DNA of 64,000 bases from Hermetia illucens. Taxonomy: Eukaryota; Arthropoda; Insecta; Diptera; Stratiomyidae. The translations under genes and the position numbers were made by a program. Within the stretch, counting starts at the first letter, position 1, and every line of letters begins with the position of its first letter. Shown here piece by piece: positions 35,676 to 46,072 of this stretch. The notes under the pieces are model-generated. The model was not told where the DNA came from, did no database searches, and was given only the letters and a program-made list of their open reading frames with translations. The DNA lies in the NCBI RefSeq assembly GCF_905115235.1, contig NC_051851.1, positions 52,711,240 through 52,775,239 on the forward strand, given 5' to 3'.

Positions 35676-35816
35676 TTTTTTGAGAATTGTCGGGTCCTAA
35701 GTTTGCATCAACTTAATGCTGGACCGGACCAAATGGGGAGCAACTTACTCCCTCTTTTTTTGGTCCGGTCCAGCATTAAGTTGATGCGGACTTAGGAACC
35801 CAGCATTCTCAAAAAA
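35676..35816. repeat. Long inverted repeat (about 56-base arms, 28-base loop)
   Basis: The left arm (35676-35732) contains GCATCAACTTAATGCTGGAC and CGGACCA; the right arm (35761-35816) is its reverse complement with a handful of mismatches. The loop contains GGGAGCAACTTACTCCC, itself a small palindrome, which recurs in the loop of the hairpin at 40916-41037. Most likely a fold-back/MITE-type element rather than a gene. Confidence 0.8.
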
Positions 35817-36169
35817 GAAGTTGTGACTGTTTTGTGCTAATGTTCCAAACATTTGTGAACCCCTGTTGGCGGCAAACTATCGGAGTACGTTGATTGGTTG
35901 CGCATAGATCTGTCTCAAGATAATTCTCTCCATGTAAATAAACTCCCAAAACCATAATCCAGTCTTTTTAACAGAGTAGATATAATAGTCCTCTACACCA
36001 CCAATGGCCAGGACGTTCTTTGACTCAAGCAAAACATCGTATATTATTAATATTCAACTTTTCTAACTTTAGTCTGCACTCTATAAATCTATCTATATCA
36101 ATCCCCTCCCCGTTTATCTTAGATCTAGCTAACTTCCGAATTAGACTTCATGAATTCAAGGCAATGATG

Positions 36170-36880
36170 ATAGGTGGCGCCATGGTTGGAGAGTGATTAT
36201 TATTTAAAGGCTAACTCAGGTCAAGATAGTTGGTACTATTATACAACGGGATAGGAAACGCCTACTGTCCGGAATGACAGGTGGCCTATCGGCCAAACCA
36301 AAACCAAGTGGCCGAGGAGAACGTCCATAGCGGTGGCACCGGGAGACGTTGTAATCACTTTGGTTTGCCGGCCGTGATTCAGTAGGCGAATGCTCCAAAG
36401 GCCTAATCAGGGCGAGTCTGCACGGGGACTCATCTGAAGCGGCAAATTGGTCACGAAACTATACCAGGGGTATACTGGTACCATGGGAACCGGGAAAGCC
36501 CCAGGATTCACATACTTTGGGTGAACTCCCGTTGTATGTGAGGACAGCTCGGTTATTTGCGGTTGGCCCCCCTAGTGGGAGTTTCATGGTGGTTGTGGTT
36601 ATGTTCAAGCGAGAAGAGATCTTCGGGCCTCGACGTGGTGTTGCGTATCAACACGGGTGCCGTACTCCATAGTTCGGTAGAGATTTAGGGAATTCTTGCA
36701 TCCACCAGTATGAATGCTAAGCCATGCACTTGGTATAGACTGGTACCGTTGTAGCTTGTCTCAGCGGGGCTCTGATTATGGTCACAAAATCAATCCGTGT
36801 CTTAAGAGGACCATAGGATTAAGTCTCATTACAGGTGCCTACGTAAAACACCATGGGCTTCACTTGTCCGGAATGACACT
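36170..36880. repeat. GC-richer noncoding block, probably a LINE 5' leader
   Basis: About 700 bases clearly richer in G and C than both flanks, with no long frame on either strand. Motifs such as CACGGGGACTCATCTGAAGC, GGTATACTGGTACCATGGGA, TGTAGCTTGTCTCAGCGGGG and CAAAATCAATCCGTGTCTTA look like an ordered, once-constrained sequence. It is unlike host spacer here. I suspect the 5' untranslated leader of an R1/Loa-type element because of its composition and lack of coding, but no copy is joined to a LINE frame in this window. Confidence 0.35.
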
Positions 36881-37608
36881 GTGAAAATAATAGGAACGAA
36901 ATCATATTAAAATTTGATTAAATTGTTTGTGTCCTTAAACTTTAAAATGATCCGTGCTTTGGGTTTAGACAGGCTGCTATTAGTGGCCACAATACCCATG
37001 ATGCTCATCTTGAGAAGGGGAGGAGGGCATGTACTTGTAAGATTTATTCGAGTACGATTTTGGTGTCATTTTCCTTCCCTGCCTTATGAAGTTTAATTCA
37101 TCCAACCTCAGGTTTTTGAAAACTTTGAAGTTTAGAAAATGTATGGGCGTTTTGACTCGAATCTTCCTTTCGCTAAAGTAAATTTCGAGGCAAATTGAAC
37201 TTGGTTCCAAAATATTAACAGGAAAAACCAAATGAATCGGCAGAAATGAGTTGAACCCATTATAATTTGAAATTTAGACCATCTTAAATAGGAAAGATGT
37301 GTCTTACTTTGAGGTCTTTATGACATCGTCTTGTATAATTTATTGAAACGCATGCTTTGTAAATATTGACAAACTTTTTATGCATTTCAGAAAAAAAAAC
37401 AACACAATTTTCCATCTCCGTTAAAATCATATTTTCTACATGCTTCTCAAATATACTTCTTAAATGTACGAACATAGGATATCGACAAAACAATAAACAC
37501 TGAACAAAAAGGGGAAATTTTTAACCTATTTGCAACACTAAACCAGCTGATATGAAACAAAAGAAAATTTAATTAAATATTTTGAGATTTTATGTACATC
37601 ATTTTGAA
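36881..37608. other. 3' flank of gene 2, nothing recognised
   Basis: AT-rich, short chance frames only. Confidence 0.4.
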
Positions 37609-40600
37609 TTACCCAGTCAATACATTTTTGAAATCGTATTTCATGTTTTCCTTGATCCATTTGTTATAATTAATAATATTAATGAAAATAACAAATTTGC
37701 CGGGAGCTCTGCATGCTCCACCCAAAAGTAAAGCACTTAGGTGCCCATCACAATACAGGGGACCGCCACTGTCACCCTACATTTAAGCAAAAGAAAAGCA
37801 AACATAAATAAGTTTTTATCTCCAAACTAACTTTATAATTAATATTACCACACAATGCTCTGGTTCGTCGCTTGTTAGAACACCGCAAATAATTTCATCT
37901 GTTTTGTTTATATTGGGGCAATTTGTCATGTATAGTGTTTGCTTCTGTTTGATATTTATTGGACTCCCCTCCTTCAATTGCAACAAGAAATAGAGTATTT
38001 GCATAAGATATTTTCAAATTAGTTTAGGTCGACAGATCAATTGCAACGGCCGATTTACGAGTACTTGGTAGGTACAAAAAGATCGTATTTAAGGGGGAAA
38101 CCACATGTCCAAGAAGTAGATTTACATAAATAACTTAAATATCCCAGAATATACGGCAAAAATTTCATAGTGAAATTCGTATTCCTTTAGATTTTATGAG
38201 CGAAGAACCTAGTGCTTATCGGGTGCAGGAGGAATAGTACGCCTAGGTAGCCAAGGTTAAACTGTACAGGGCCATGAGAGAATTCGATATCCCGACGAAA
38301 TTGATAAGACTGACTAGCACTAATGACTAATGAACGAGGCCAGATAAAAGCAGCAGGATTACTCTCGAGACAATTTGAGATCAACGGGGGTCAAAGACAG
38401 GGGGATGCCCTATTATGTGTCCTGTTTAACCTGGCACTGGAAAAAAAACGATCCGTGATGTTGAGGTAAATGCGAGGGCAACCGTCCTCCACAAGTCTAC
38501 CCAACTACTGGCCTATGCTGACGATATCGATAAGAAACAAGAATGATCCGAGACGTACAAACTGCCTTCATCCAGATCGAGCAGGCAACACGAAATCTTG
38601 GGCTGCACGTCAATGAAGACAAGACAAAATATATGGTGGCAATGTCAGCACCAAAAACCAACCAACCAACAACATCAAATTGCATTGGGCAAACAGAAAG
38701 CATTGAGATAGGAGCCTGCAATTTTGAGACCATTAGCAATTTCTCCCATCTAGGGTTGAAAATCACAACCGAGAACAGCTACGACGCTTATTTCAGTTTA
38801 CAAGAACTGTTTCGTTCGAAACGTCTCACCATAAGGTCAAAGCTCTTACTGTACAAGACAATGATCTTTCCAGTCCTTATGTATTTCTCGGAAACCTGGG
38901 CTCTTAGCAAAAAAAATTTCCAACCCTTCGCCGCATTCGAAAGAAGAATCCTCCGAAGAATTTTTGACCCCCTACATGAGGATGGACAATTTCGTAGCCT
39001 ACATAAGGACGAAATCTATGAGGGATACCATGACCATCAGGTTGTGGATGAAATCCGGCCCAATAGCTTACGGTGGGTGGGTCACTTAATACTTATGGAT
39101 GAGAATGATCCTGTGCGAAAAGTCTATAAGGGCAATATCTATGGTAAATAAGGAAGACGAGGTAGACGCTGCTTGAGATGGAGCGATGGCATAGGTCAGA
39201 ACTCCAAGCTGCTTTTGGGGATATCGAATTGGTGGCGCAAAAACGGGGTGTCTGGAGTTCCTTATAAAGGCAGGCCTAGACCGGATACCGGTTATTGCGC
39301 TCTTGATGATGATGACTTGGAAGCCGAAAACCCGATTACTCCTAAAACTAATTTAAACAGATTTAGAATTCATAATTATTAGAAAAAAAAACAAAATGCT
39401 GCCAGGAATACGTAGAAAATTATTGGAAAAAATGTTTACATAATATTCTTGAGATGTTATGCATTCATGAAGAAGAAATGAAGAAAAACTCTCGCTTAAG
39501 AGCAGAGGTAGAATTTGCAATTAAGATTGGATTGTTATAGTGGAAGCGCTGCCAGAGTAAACTCGTACGAAATTTGAAAGTTGTTTTTTTTTTTAAAAAG
39601 GCAGTTAGAGGTACGACATATACGCTACGCGACGCGACGCGGCCATAAACTGCACTGCCTGACGAAATATTTTCATATGGTTTTGTAAGCACCAATACAA
39701 ACTTGAGCGACACTGCACGACGCGAAATTCAGCCAAGCGACACGATGTGACCGAGTTACCTGGCAGAGAATGTTTTCCAGTGTCGCCTGTCATTTCCGTA
39801 TAATTCAAGTTTATGCATCTGCCATTTTGTCTAAAATCAAACTGACTATACCAAATATTAGATTGTAGTATCCAGTTTGGTAATCCGTTTGGTGTTTCGG
39901 TTCAATGTCTGCCTGTCACACGCACTTTTTCAGAAACGGCTATACCTCTGACACGAAATTTGGTTTCGATTAGCACTTTCCAAATTCGATCTTAGTTTTG
40001 ACATTTGGCGGAAAGACGGGAGTGCGGGAGGTCGAAAGTGATGGTTTCTTTGAAGGAGTCATTCTCAGAAACTACCCAACACAAAAATCTGAAAAAAATC
40101 ATGAAGTGACCTCTATATAGTGGCCAGGCTCCAAAATACTCTCCATATCTATATCTACTCAAATTAAGTTAATAATAGTATATTACTATGTTTTTTTGGA
40201 AGTTGGCTAGAAACTCCTCTTAAGTTCACCTAACAGTTTCAAGTGCAGTAATATATATTATAGTATAAAGCATGATGATCCCCCGAGATTCATCAAAATC
40301 TTACTGTTAATGGTAAAGTTACAGTAGTTTAAAGTTGTCTTTTTCGTATAAATTTACAGCAAACCAAAATGCTAAATACACATATACATTACGGGCTAGT
40401 ACAAATGGGATAGTTCTGCACTCAAATATACTTATAGAAGAAACAAAGCCGTGCCTAAAGCCCCGAGCGTCCGATTTCCCTACTAATTTTTGTTTCGGAT
40501 GACTTTTGAACAAATAGCAGTGCGCACTCCAAGAACTTCCTTAATTTTTGTATTTTATAATATAAAAATTCAAGAATATAAAAGAAAGTGAACATATTTA

Positions 40601-42091
40601 CTACAAGAAAACCCGCATCGAAAAGTTAAATAAATCTGTCAAAAAAAATTCTCGAAAAAGTTATTTTATTGCCACTTCTAGGTGTACCATCCCCCTTAAA
40701 TAGCCTGAACGCAGCCTTCTACAGGCGCACTTATATTTGTTGTTATTTTTCTATCCGTAGCTGAAAGTGAGAAATTTCTTAATAATCGAAAGTCCCACTT
40801 ACCATTTAATTTTGTTCAAACTGAAACTCTCTCAAAATGACTTTTTTCACATTCGCGGGAATTCTAAGAGCAACGAAATTTGGAAGTGTTGTCAGTCTTT
40901 AGCGATGATGTCAGGAAAATTGACAGACCAGTAGCTTACTCCAAACTACAATTTTATTTTATTATGTATATATATATTTCGGGAGCAACTTACTCCCTTA
41001 ATCAGTACAAAGCTAAGCTACTGGTCTATCAATTTTAGACTTAACTACAAACAGAAGGCAATATCTAACATTTTAGATGATGTCAGGCTTTTGAATGTGC
41101 CTTTTGCATAATTCATATTCCTCAAAAATAAGTTAGCAGAATAAAATTAAAACCCTTTGGTTTCAAATAAAAATTAGAGTTGCTACATGCTACGTCCAGC
41201 AAGTGGAGAATTCTAGTTACGGCCTTCAGTGAACTAATGTCGCCTAACTTTCACTATGGCTAATATGTAATGTGGTTTCCCCCTTAGGCTAGTATATCAA
41301 CAACTCCTTTTAACTCGAAATTCAGCCAGTCGAAAGTGCAGGTTGGTAATAACACTGATACATTACCGCAGAGAGCCCCCATCCAATTAGAGTGCATTTC
41401 TGGCCGAATACTGGGCCTATGGTTGACGGTACAGTTTTATTAGTATTTTTGTTGAAGAAAAAAGGAAAGCTGACCTGAAAGCAGTTAAGAATAATGTATC
41501 GAGTGGATTACTGGAAATTTTCGTAATTAAGATCAGATTGTTCATAGGTAATTTTCATCTTAGATATCATGTAGAGGGGGTTTGTGCTAATGGAGTACTA
41601 TCGGAACCAACCTGAATTAATGTTATGTCATCTAAGGCTTTTCCCTTGGTTGGGTAAGCTACGACTCCAGTCACCTTCCTGACAAGGAAAGCTTTCGTTG
41701 AATTTTTATCCAAACGGTTGCTTCCGGCTATTACCTAAAAATTACTCACAACTAGTGTTAGTGATAAATTTGATGCTTCGTATCTTACTCGGAGTTCTTC
41801 CGGGTTTGTTGTCAAAAGCATGCAATGTCTAACAGTTACTACAAATTTTGGACTGATAATGGCACCAGAGCAGCTTGATAACCTGTTGACGGTGTTCACT
41901 ATGGCAGCCTTCAATAAAAATGTAGATACATTAGTGTTGAGGCACTGTTAAAAATTCAATATCGAAGTCCGTACAGCTGATGGATATTCTCCGTCGGTAC
42001 ATTCCTCTATGGTGGCACAGGAATAACAGATTAAAATTAAAAATACTACTACAATTTGTAAAATATTATGTCTAAATGTATGTATACACAT
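37609..42091 (-). CDS. Gene 2: S1A serine protease with complete triad
   Basis: Six exons on the minus strand, all phase 0 with GT-AG ends: 42091-41975, 41908-41789, 41734-41612, 41474-41367, 37971-37849, 37776-37609, giving 252 aa. The start was chosen because MCIHTFRHNILQIVVVFLIL heads a signal peptide ending near CYSCA. Mature landmarks are CSGAIISPKFVVTVRHC (triad His; the usual TAAHC reads TVRHC), VIAGSNRL, ALDDITLIQ (triad Asp), CTLIGWGLS, CPNIN...EIIC, and EHCV then GDSGGPLYC (triad Ser). Four standard disulphides can be drawn. No IVGG activation end is visible: the mature start reads IEECTDGEYPSA, so ordinary zymogen activation is doubtful. The specificity residue equivalent to chymotrypsin 189 is Glu rather than Asp. 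Likely a secreted extracellular protease; substrate unknown. Intron 4 is 3.4 kb and holds LINE-A, a MITE, family M and a hairpin. Confidence 0.88.
38249..39316 (+). mobile_element. LINE-A 3' half inserted in gene 2 intron 4
   Basis: The plus strand gives VKLYRAMREFDIPTKLIRLT near 38250, a broken palm with LAYADDID at 38510, then a 202-codon frame from 38543: RDVQTAFIQIEQATRNLGLH, VNEDKTKYMVA, KLLLYKTMIFPVLMYFSETW, FERRILRRIFDPL, LRWVGHLILMDENDP. It ends TACCGGTTATTGCGCTCTTGATGATGATG. It is on the opposite strand to gene 2, 5' truncated, moderately decayed. Confidence 0.85.
39608..39760 (+). mobile_element. Partial MITE, relative of 34431-34686
   Basis: AGGTACGACATATACGCTAC, GCGACGCGACGCGGCCATAA, ACTGCACTGCCTGACGAAAT and AACTTGAGCGACACTGCACG follow the same order as 34431-34570. 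The right terminus is not seen, so the copy is truncated or decayed. Confidence 0.65.
39900..40460 (-). repeat. Family M copy, reverse strand (gene 2 intron 4)
   Basis: Read on the minus strand this gives ACTCAAATTAAG-type middle block in reverse (TAATAGTATATTACTATG at 40170), then the block equivalent to AGAGGTATAGCCGTTTCTGA, then AAAAAGTGCGTGTGACAGGCAGACA at 39905-39935. Same order as the plus-strand copy at 12690-13390. Confidence 0.6.
40916..41037. repeat. Hairpin element, about 23-base arms
   Basis: The left arm AAAATTGACAGACCAGTAGC (40916 on) and the right arm (41014-41037) are near-perfect inverted repeats. Between them lie CTCCAAACTACAATTTTATT and GGGAGCAACTTACTCCCTTA, the latter shared with the hairpin at 35676. 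Probably a small non-autonomous DNA element. Confidence 0.65.
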
Positions 42092-42409
42092 CTTTCATCA
42101 GGTTGAAAATTTAAAAGAAATTGGGAATTAGCCCACTGAAAATCGTGGATTTTGCTTTCAAATGAATTGTGACACATTTCTCATGAACTTCTTAAACCTA
42201 AAATTTGGTGATCACGGAAAAATATATACATACATACATGCATTACATATGTACGCTTCTTTGATTTGTAATTGACACATTTACATGACATTTTGCATAT
42301 AATTATGATAGTAATAGTATAGGTGAAAATATTATTCCGTAACTGCACTTGGATATTGAGATATCCCAAGTTACTTTAGTTCAAACCCGGAGATTTCCGT
42401 AATTGGAAA

Positions 42410-42722
42410 CGTCATCATCCGGTCTAGGCCTGTCTTAATAAGGAACTTCAGATATCCCGGTTCTGGGCCGAGCTCCATTAATTCGACATCCCTAAAAGTT
42501 GTCTGGTATTCTGGTCTACGCCATCACTCCATCTCCGGCAGGGTCTGCCTCGTCTTATTTTTCCACCGTAGATATTGCTCTTGTAGACTTTCTGGGCTAG
42601 ATCATCTTCATCCATACGGATTAAGTGACCCGCCCACCGCAACCTGTTGAGCCTTATTTTATCCACAAGCAGACGGTCATGGTATTGTTCGTCCATCCTC
42701 AAGTAAGAGGCCACAAGAAGAA
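42410..42722 (-). mobile_element. LINE-A C-terminal domain and 3' end
   Basis: Minus strand: LVDKIRLNRLRWAGHLIRMD then YGGKIRRGRPCRRWSDGVDQ and a 3' end matching the LINE-A tail, but with the GAT repeats reduced to CGTCATCATCC. 5' truncated at a sharp junction with LINE-B at about 42723. Confidence 0.8.
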
Positions 42723-42724
42723 CC

Positions 42725-43735
42725 ACAGTTCCAATATGGAAAAAGAAAGGTAGTCCAGCAGAATGTTTAAATTATCGTCCGGTCCGGTTACTATTCCATA
42801 CCATGAAAATTTTTGAATGCATTCTTGACAACCGTATTCGCGAAATCGTTGAAATAACCGTGAATCAAGCCGGATTTGTCAAAAACTGCGAAACTACTGA
42901 CGCAATACATGCTGTGCGGTTACTCATGGAGAAATACCGTGAGAAACATCGCCCTCTTTACATTGTATTTCTGGATCTAGAGAAAGCGTTTGACCGTGTG
43001 TCACACCAACTCGTTTGGTATACTTTACAACAACAATTAGTGCCAGAAGAACTCGTGCGCTGAGTTCAATTCCTCTACCACGATCCGAAAAGTAAAGGTC
43101 GAAGTATGGCGGTTGTATCAAAACCGCTTCGTGTTCATCAAGGAAGCGCCCTTTCACCACTCCTCTTTATTCTTGTTCTGGAAACCGTCACACGGGACAT
43201 CCTATGTCGAGCGCCCTATATACTGCTTTATGCAGACGATGCTTTCCTAGCATCTGATAGCAAAAATGATTTCAAGCAACTTGTCGCCCTCTAGGGTTCT
43301 GAGTGTTGGCCGGCTATAGAAGACAATGAACGGAGTCTTGCGGTAATGGAGACGTAGATGTTACGTTGGACGAGTGGCGTGACACAGTTTGATCACATTC
43401 GAAATGAGGATATCCGCGATCGTTATGGGGTTGTACCCATCGTGGAAAAATTGCGAGAGAAGCGTCTTCGATGGTATGGTCATGTAATTCGCGCTAACGA
43501 GAATTCGCTTGCCAAGATTTTTCTGATCATGGAAGTCGATGGTAAACGACCAATAGGCCGGCCGAAACAGCGGTGGCTTGATATGCTGCATGGGGTTTTA
43601 AAAGCCTCAAGATTGCACCCAAATCAGGCATTCGAGAGAGCTAAATGACGAAACCGAGCACAACCGAGCGAAGAAGATGCATTCTACATTCTTTTAAGAC
43701 AACTAGAGTGTCCAACAACCCCGCAAAGCTAAGTG
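42725..43735 (+). mobile_element. LINE-B (RTE-like), best reverse transcriptase copy
   Basis: Plus-strand blocks in order: MKIFECILDNRIREIVEITV, QAGFVKNCETTDAIHAVRLL, IVFLDLEKAFDRVSHQLVWY (first catalytic Asp), LRVHQGSALSPLLFILVLET, YILLYADDAFLASDSKNDF (YADD box), then after a deletion GSECWPAIEDNERSLAVMET, a C-terminal frame 43358-43648 LRWTSGVTQFDHIRNEDIRD, LRWYGHVIRANENSL and GRPKQRWLDMLHGVLKASRL. Three large frames survive, so it is fairly young; it lacks the endonuclease. It is placed head to head with the LINE-A end at 42722. Confidence 0.85.
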
Positions 43736-43959
43736 AAATTTCAAAAAGAAACGGATATCGACCAAATATATTGTCTAAAGGTTATTGTAGTTGCTGATTA
43801 CAAATCTTAGTTCTCTTTAGTTCTATAGCATCAGTATTTCAGAATATGATCCTGATTCAAATTAGATTCTGAATGCGAGACGAGACAACAGTGACTTCCA
43901 TTCCATTCCGTAGCGAGTAATGGAGTTGTCGCCCCTCCTTAATGTGTGACCTATCTATC

Positions 43960-44610
43960 TATATTTATATATCTGTAAATGGCCGTATGGATCTACTGCT
44001 GATCGCAAAGTGGTCAAACTCATTGCTCATTCGGGCTATGTCAGCTGAAAATCGACTGACATTCTGGCAAGGTTTATGTCTGAACAATGCGCCATCGATG
44101 ACAAACGCGGTGGAAGTTGCAGAAATCCAATCCATCCCACCAACATCGTTATGGTCGCCAAAATCCTGTTTCCCCATCACATGTTTGAACAAGCCCACCT
44201 TGTCATTCAGACATATGTCACCGTTAGGAAGCCTCTCTTAAATTGCGAGCATTTACTCGTAGAAATCGGCTTCTCCATCAAAAACTGGTTCCCAGGTCGC
44301 GAGAACGTGACTTGTGGTAGCCGTCAGAAACAATCTGACACCGGCTTCGCGTCTGTCATCAGTTGGCTTTCCAGAGTACAAAAGAACATTGCCACTAGTG
44401 TGGTATATGTAACGTTGGGGAGGGGGGGGGGGCGGTTGCGTTCTCGATACCGTTTCTGAGGAGCGTGTGCACATTCCAAAAACCAGTCATCATTTGTTTT
44501 CGATAGCTGAAAATTTTCGTCATGAGGTCAATGCTTGTTCGAGGCGTTGTTGATGTTTTGGCAACGGTGATGTTTCCAAATTGGTAGGAAGTTAGCCCAC
44601 AAATTTCCAT
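43960..44610 (-). mobile_element. LINE-G endonuclease fragment
   Basis: Minus strand, first MTGFWNVHTLLRNG (44500), then NVLLYSGKPTDDRREAGVRL and LATWEPVFD, then VMGKQDFGDHNDVGGMDWIS with FVIDGALFRHKPCQNVSRFS and FDHFAISSRSIR at 44190-43970. This is the ordered APE-type endonuclease fold of an RTE-like LINE (WNVRTL, YSG, GKHGxGxxN, GTLFPHK, QIDH). No reverse transcriptase follows on this strand. Confidence 0.7.
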
Positions 44611-44680
44611 TCGTTTTGGTCACCTTTTATAGCAATCGAGAAAGACTTTAAGCGCCAACTCACAGCGCGGGTTCACCAAT

Positions 44681-44835
44681 TAATAATAATAATAATAATC
44701 GTTGGCGTGACAATCAAATTAGATCAGGGCCTTGAGGTGTGTTAGAGCACTTCATTCAAGACCGTAATGGTACACTACAAGACTGTCGACTGCAGTACCC
44801 TATAGGAGGCAATATGGTCACATTTGCGCTCGTCA
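44681..44835 (-). mobile_element. SINE 3' part, reverse strand
   Basis: (AAT)n at 44681-44699, then the reverse complement of the SINE body (GTGTTAGAGCACTTCATTCA, AGACCGTAATGGTACACTAC, GGAGGCAATATGGTCACATT). Same truncation class as the copy at 34823. Confidence 0.75.
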
Positions 44836-45589
44836 CTACATTGTCGCCGGTATCATTAGGGAGTTGGTGACAAATGGAGTATTCAGAAGAGTTAATAGTT
44901 CAGCGTGGAATCCGTCAAAGATGCACTCTAACAATGAATATCTACAGCAATGCGACGTCTGAGCTAAGCATCGATTAATGGGTTGCTTAGAATACACAAC
45001 GAAAAGTACCAATACTCCAAAGAGATGAAAAACTTTTAGTGATTTTACTCCCGCTAAATCTCTATTAGTCAAACATATATTGAAAAGTTGACAGCAATTG
45101 GGAGCACAGCATTTTGTACGCCACTTTTTTATAAATATCAGTTAATCAAAATTTAACCCTGCATATAAAGGCAAGGTCGCAAGTGCATTTCCATTTCAGT
45201 CCGTGTTAAATGAAAGCAGAGGATAACGCCACCACCGCTTTCTTCAGTTGTCGTATATACTTCCGAGAAATAAAAGGAAAACATGAAGATCCCAATAAAC
45301 ACAGTCAGCTGAGAATTCGGCGCTTTCCAGTATAACGAAAAAACTTACACCATTTGTAAAGTATATGGAGAAATGCTGGGGCAACGAAAGTATCGTTCGT
45401 AATTGGAGTTATGCAAGATTTACAAACGAATCGACTTTTATGATTAGTTGTTTCAGGGAGGAGGTTGGTCAAAACACAACGGACGTTTAAACATCCAACA
45501 AGGTTTCACTTTTACGGATGCTTCCAGCGGCAGAGATTTTGTTCCCTTAGTGCTTTTATTATAAATCACGACACAGAGTTTATGGTGAA
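44836..45589. other. Spacer with a possible core promoter at 45164-45198
   Basis: No gene recognised. A TATAAAG at 45164 is followed about 34 bases later by TTTCAGTC, which fits an arthropod initiator (TCAGT). The next ATG (45210) opens only 38 codons with no family signature. May be chance or a decayed 5' end. Confidence 0.25.
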
Positions 45590-45880
45590 ATCAAACTTTT
45601 GTTGAAAAAGTCCGACAGACATAATGTTAATAATATATTACTGTATTTTTTAGAAATTGGCCGGAAACACGTTCGAATTTATCCTAGTAAAATCAAATTA
45701 GCAAAGGTAGAGGCTGTAATCAGTATCACAGTAAACTGAATAATCTGATATATATGTGTATAATATATTACAAGTTAGGTTCAAATCGGAGAAATGCACA
45801 ACCAAATATTCTTACATAAGAAATACACAAAACCTTCCCTACCTGAGGGTCGGAGCTTCTAGTTTCTGACTTGTTTTTGC
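45590..45880 (-). repeat. Family M 5' part, reverse strand
   Basis: Read on the minus strand: GGTAGGGAAGGTTTTGTGTA, TTTCTTATGTAAGAATATTT, then at the far end AATATATTATTAACATTATG. It matches 29208-29260 plus the middle block. Confidence 0.55.
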
Positions 45881-45917
45881 CTTATTTTTGTTCTACACCT
45901 TCTTATTGAGCACGCTC

Positions 45918-45924
45918 TATATAA
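45918..45924 (+). promoter_or_regulatory. Candidate TATA box of gene 3
   Basis: TATATAA lies about 150 bases before the gene 3 start codon. No strong initiator follows at the expected spacing, so this is weak. Confidence 0.2.
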
Positions 45925-46072
45925 CTTCACTATTAAGATATTTATACCTATGGAAATCTCTCACATCTGACTGAATCAAATAGCAAGCTCTATAGCCGAT
46001 GACGTTGCTTTAATTTTGACAGAATATTCTTTATTTCGATGCAATAGATTTGATCAAAATTATGTGAATGAA

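Noticed and set aside
35676-35816. microRNA precursor
   Set aside because: Arms are far longer than a usual pre-miRNA and the loop recurs in another hairpin, favouring a fold-back element.
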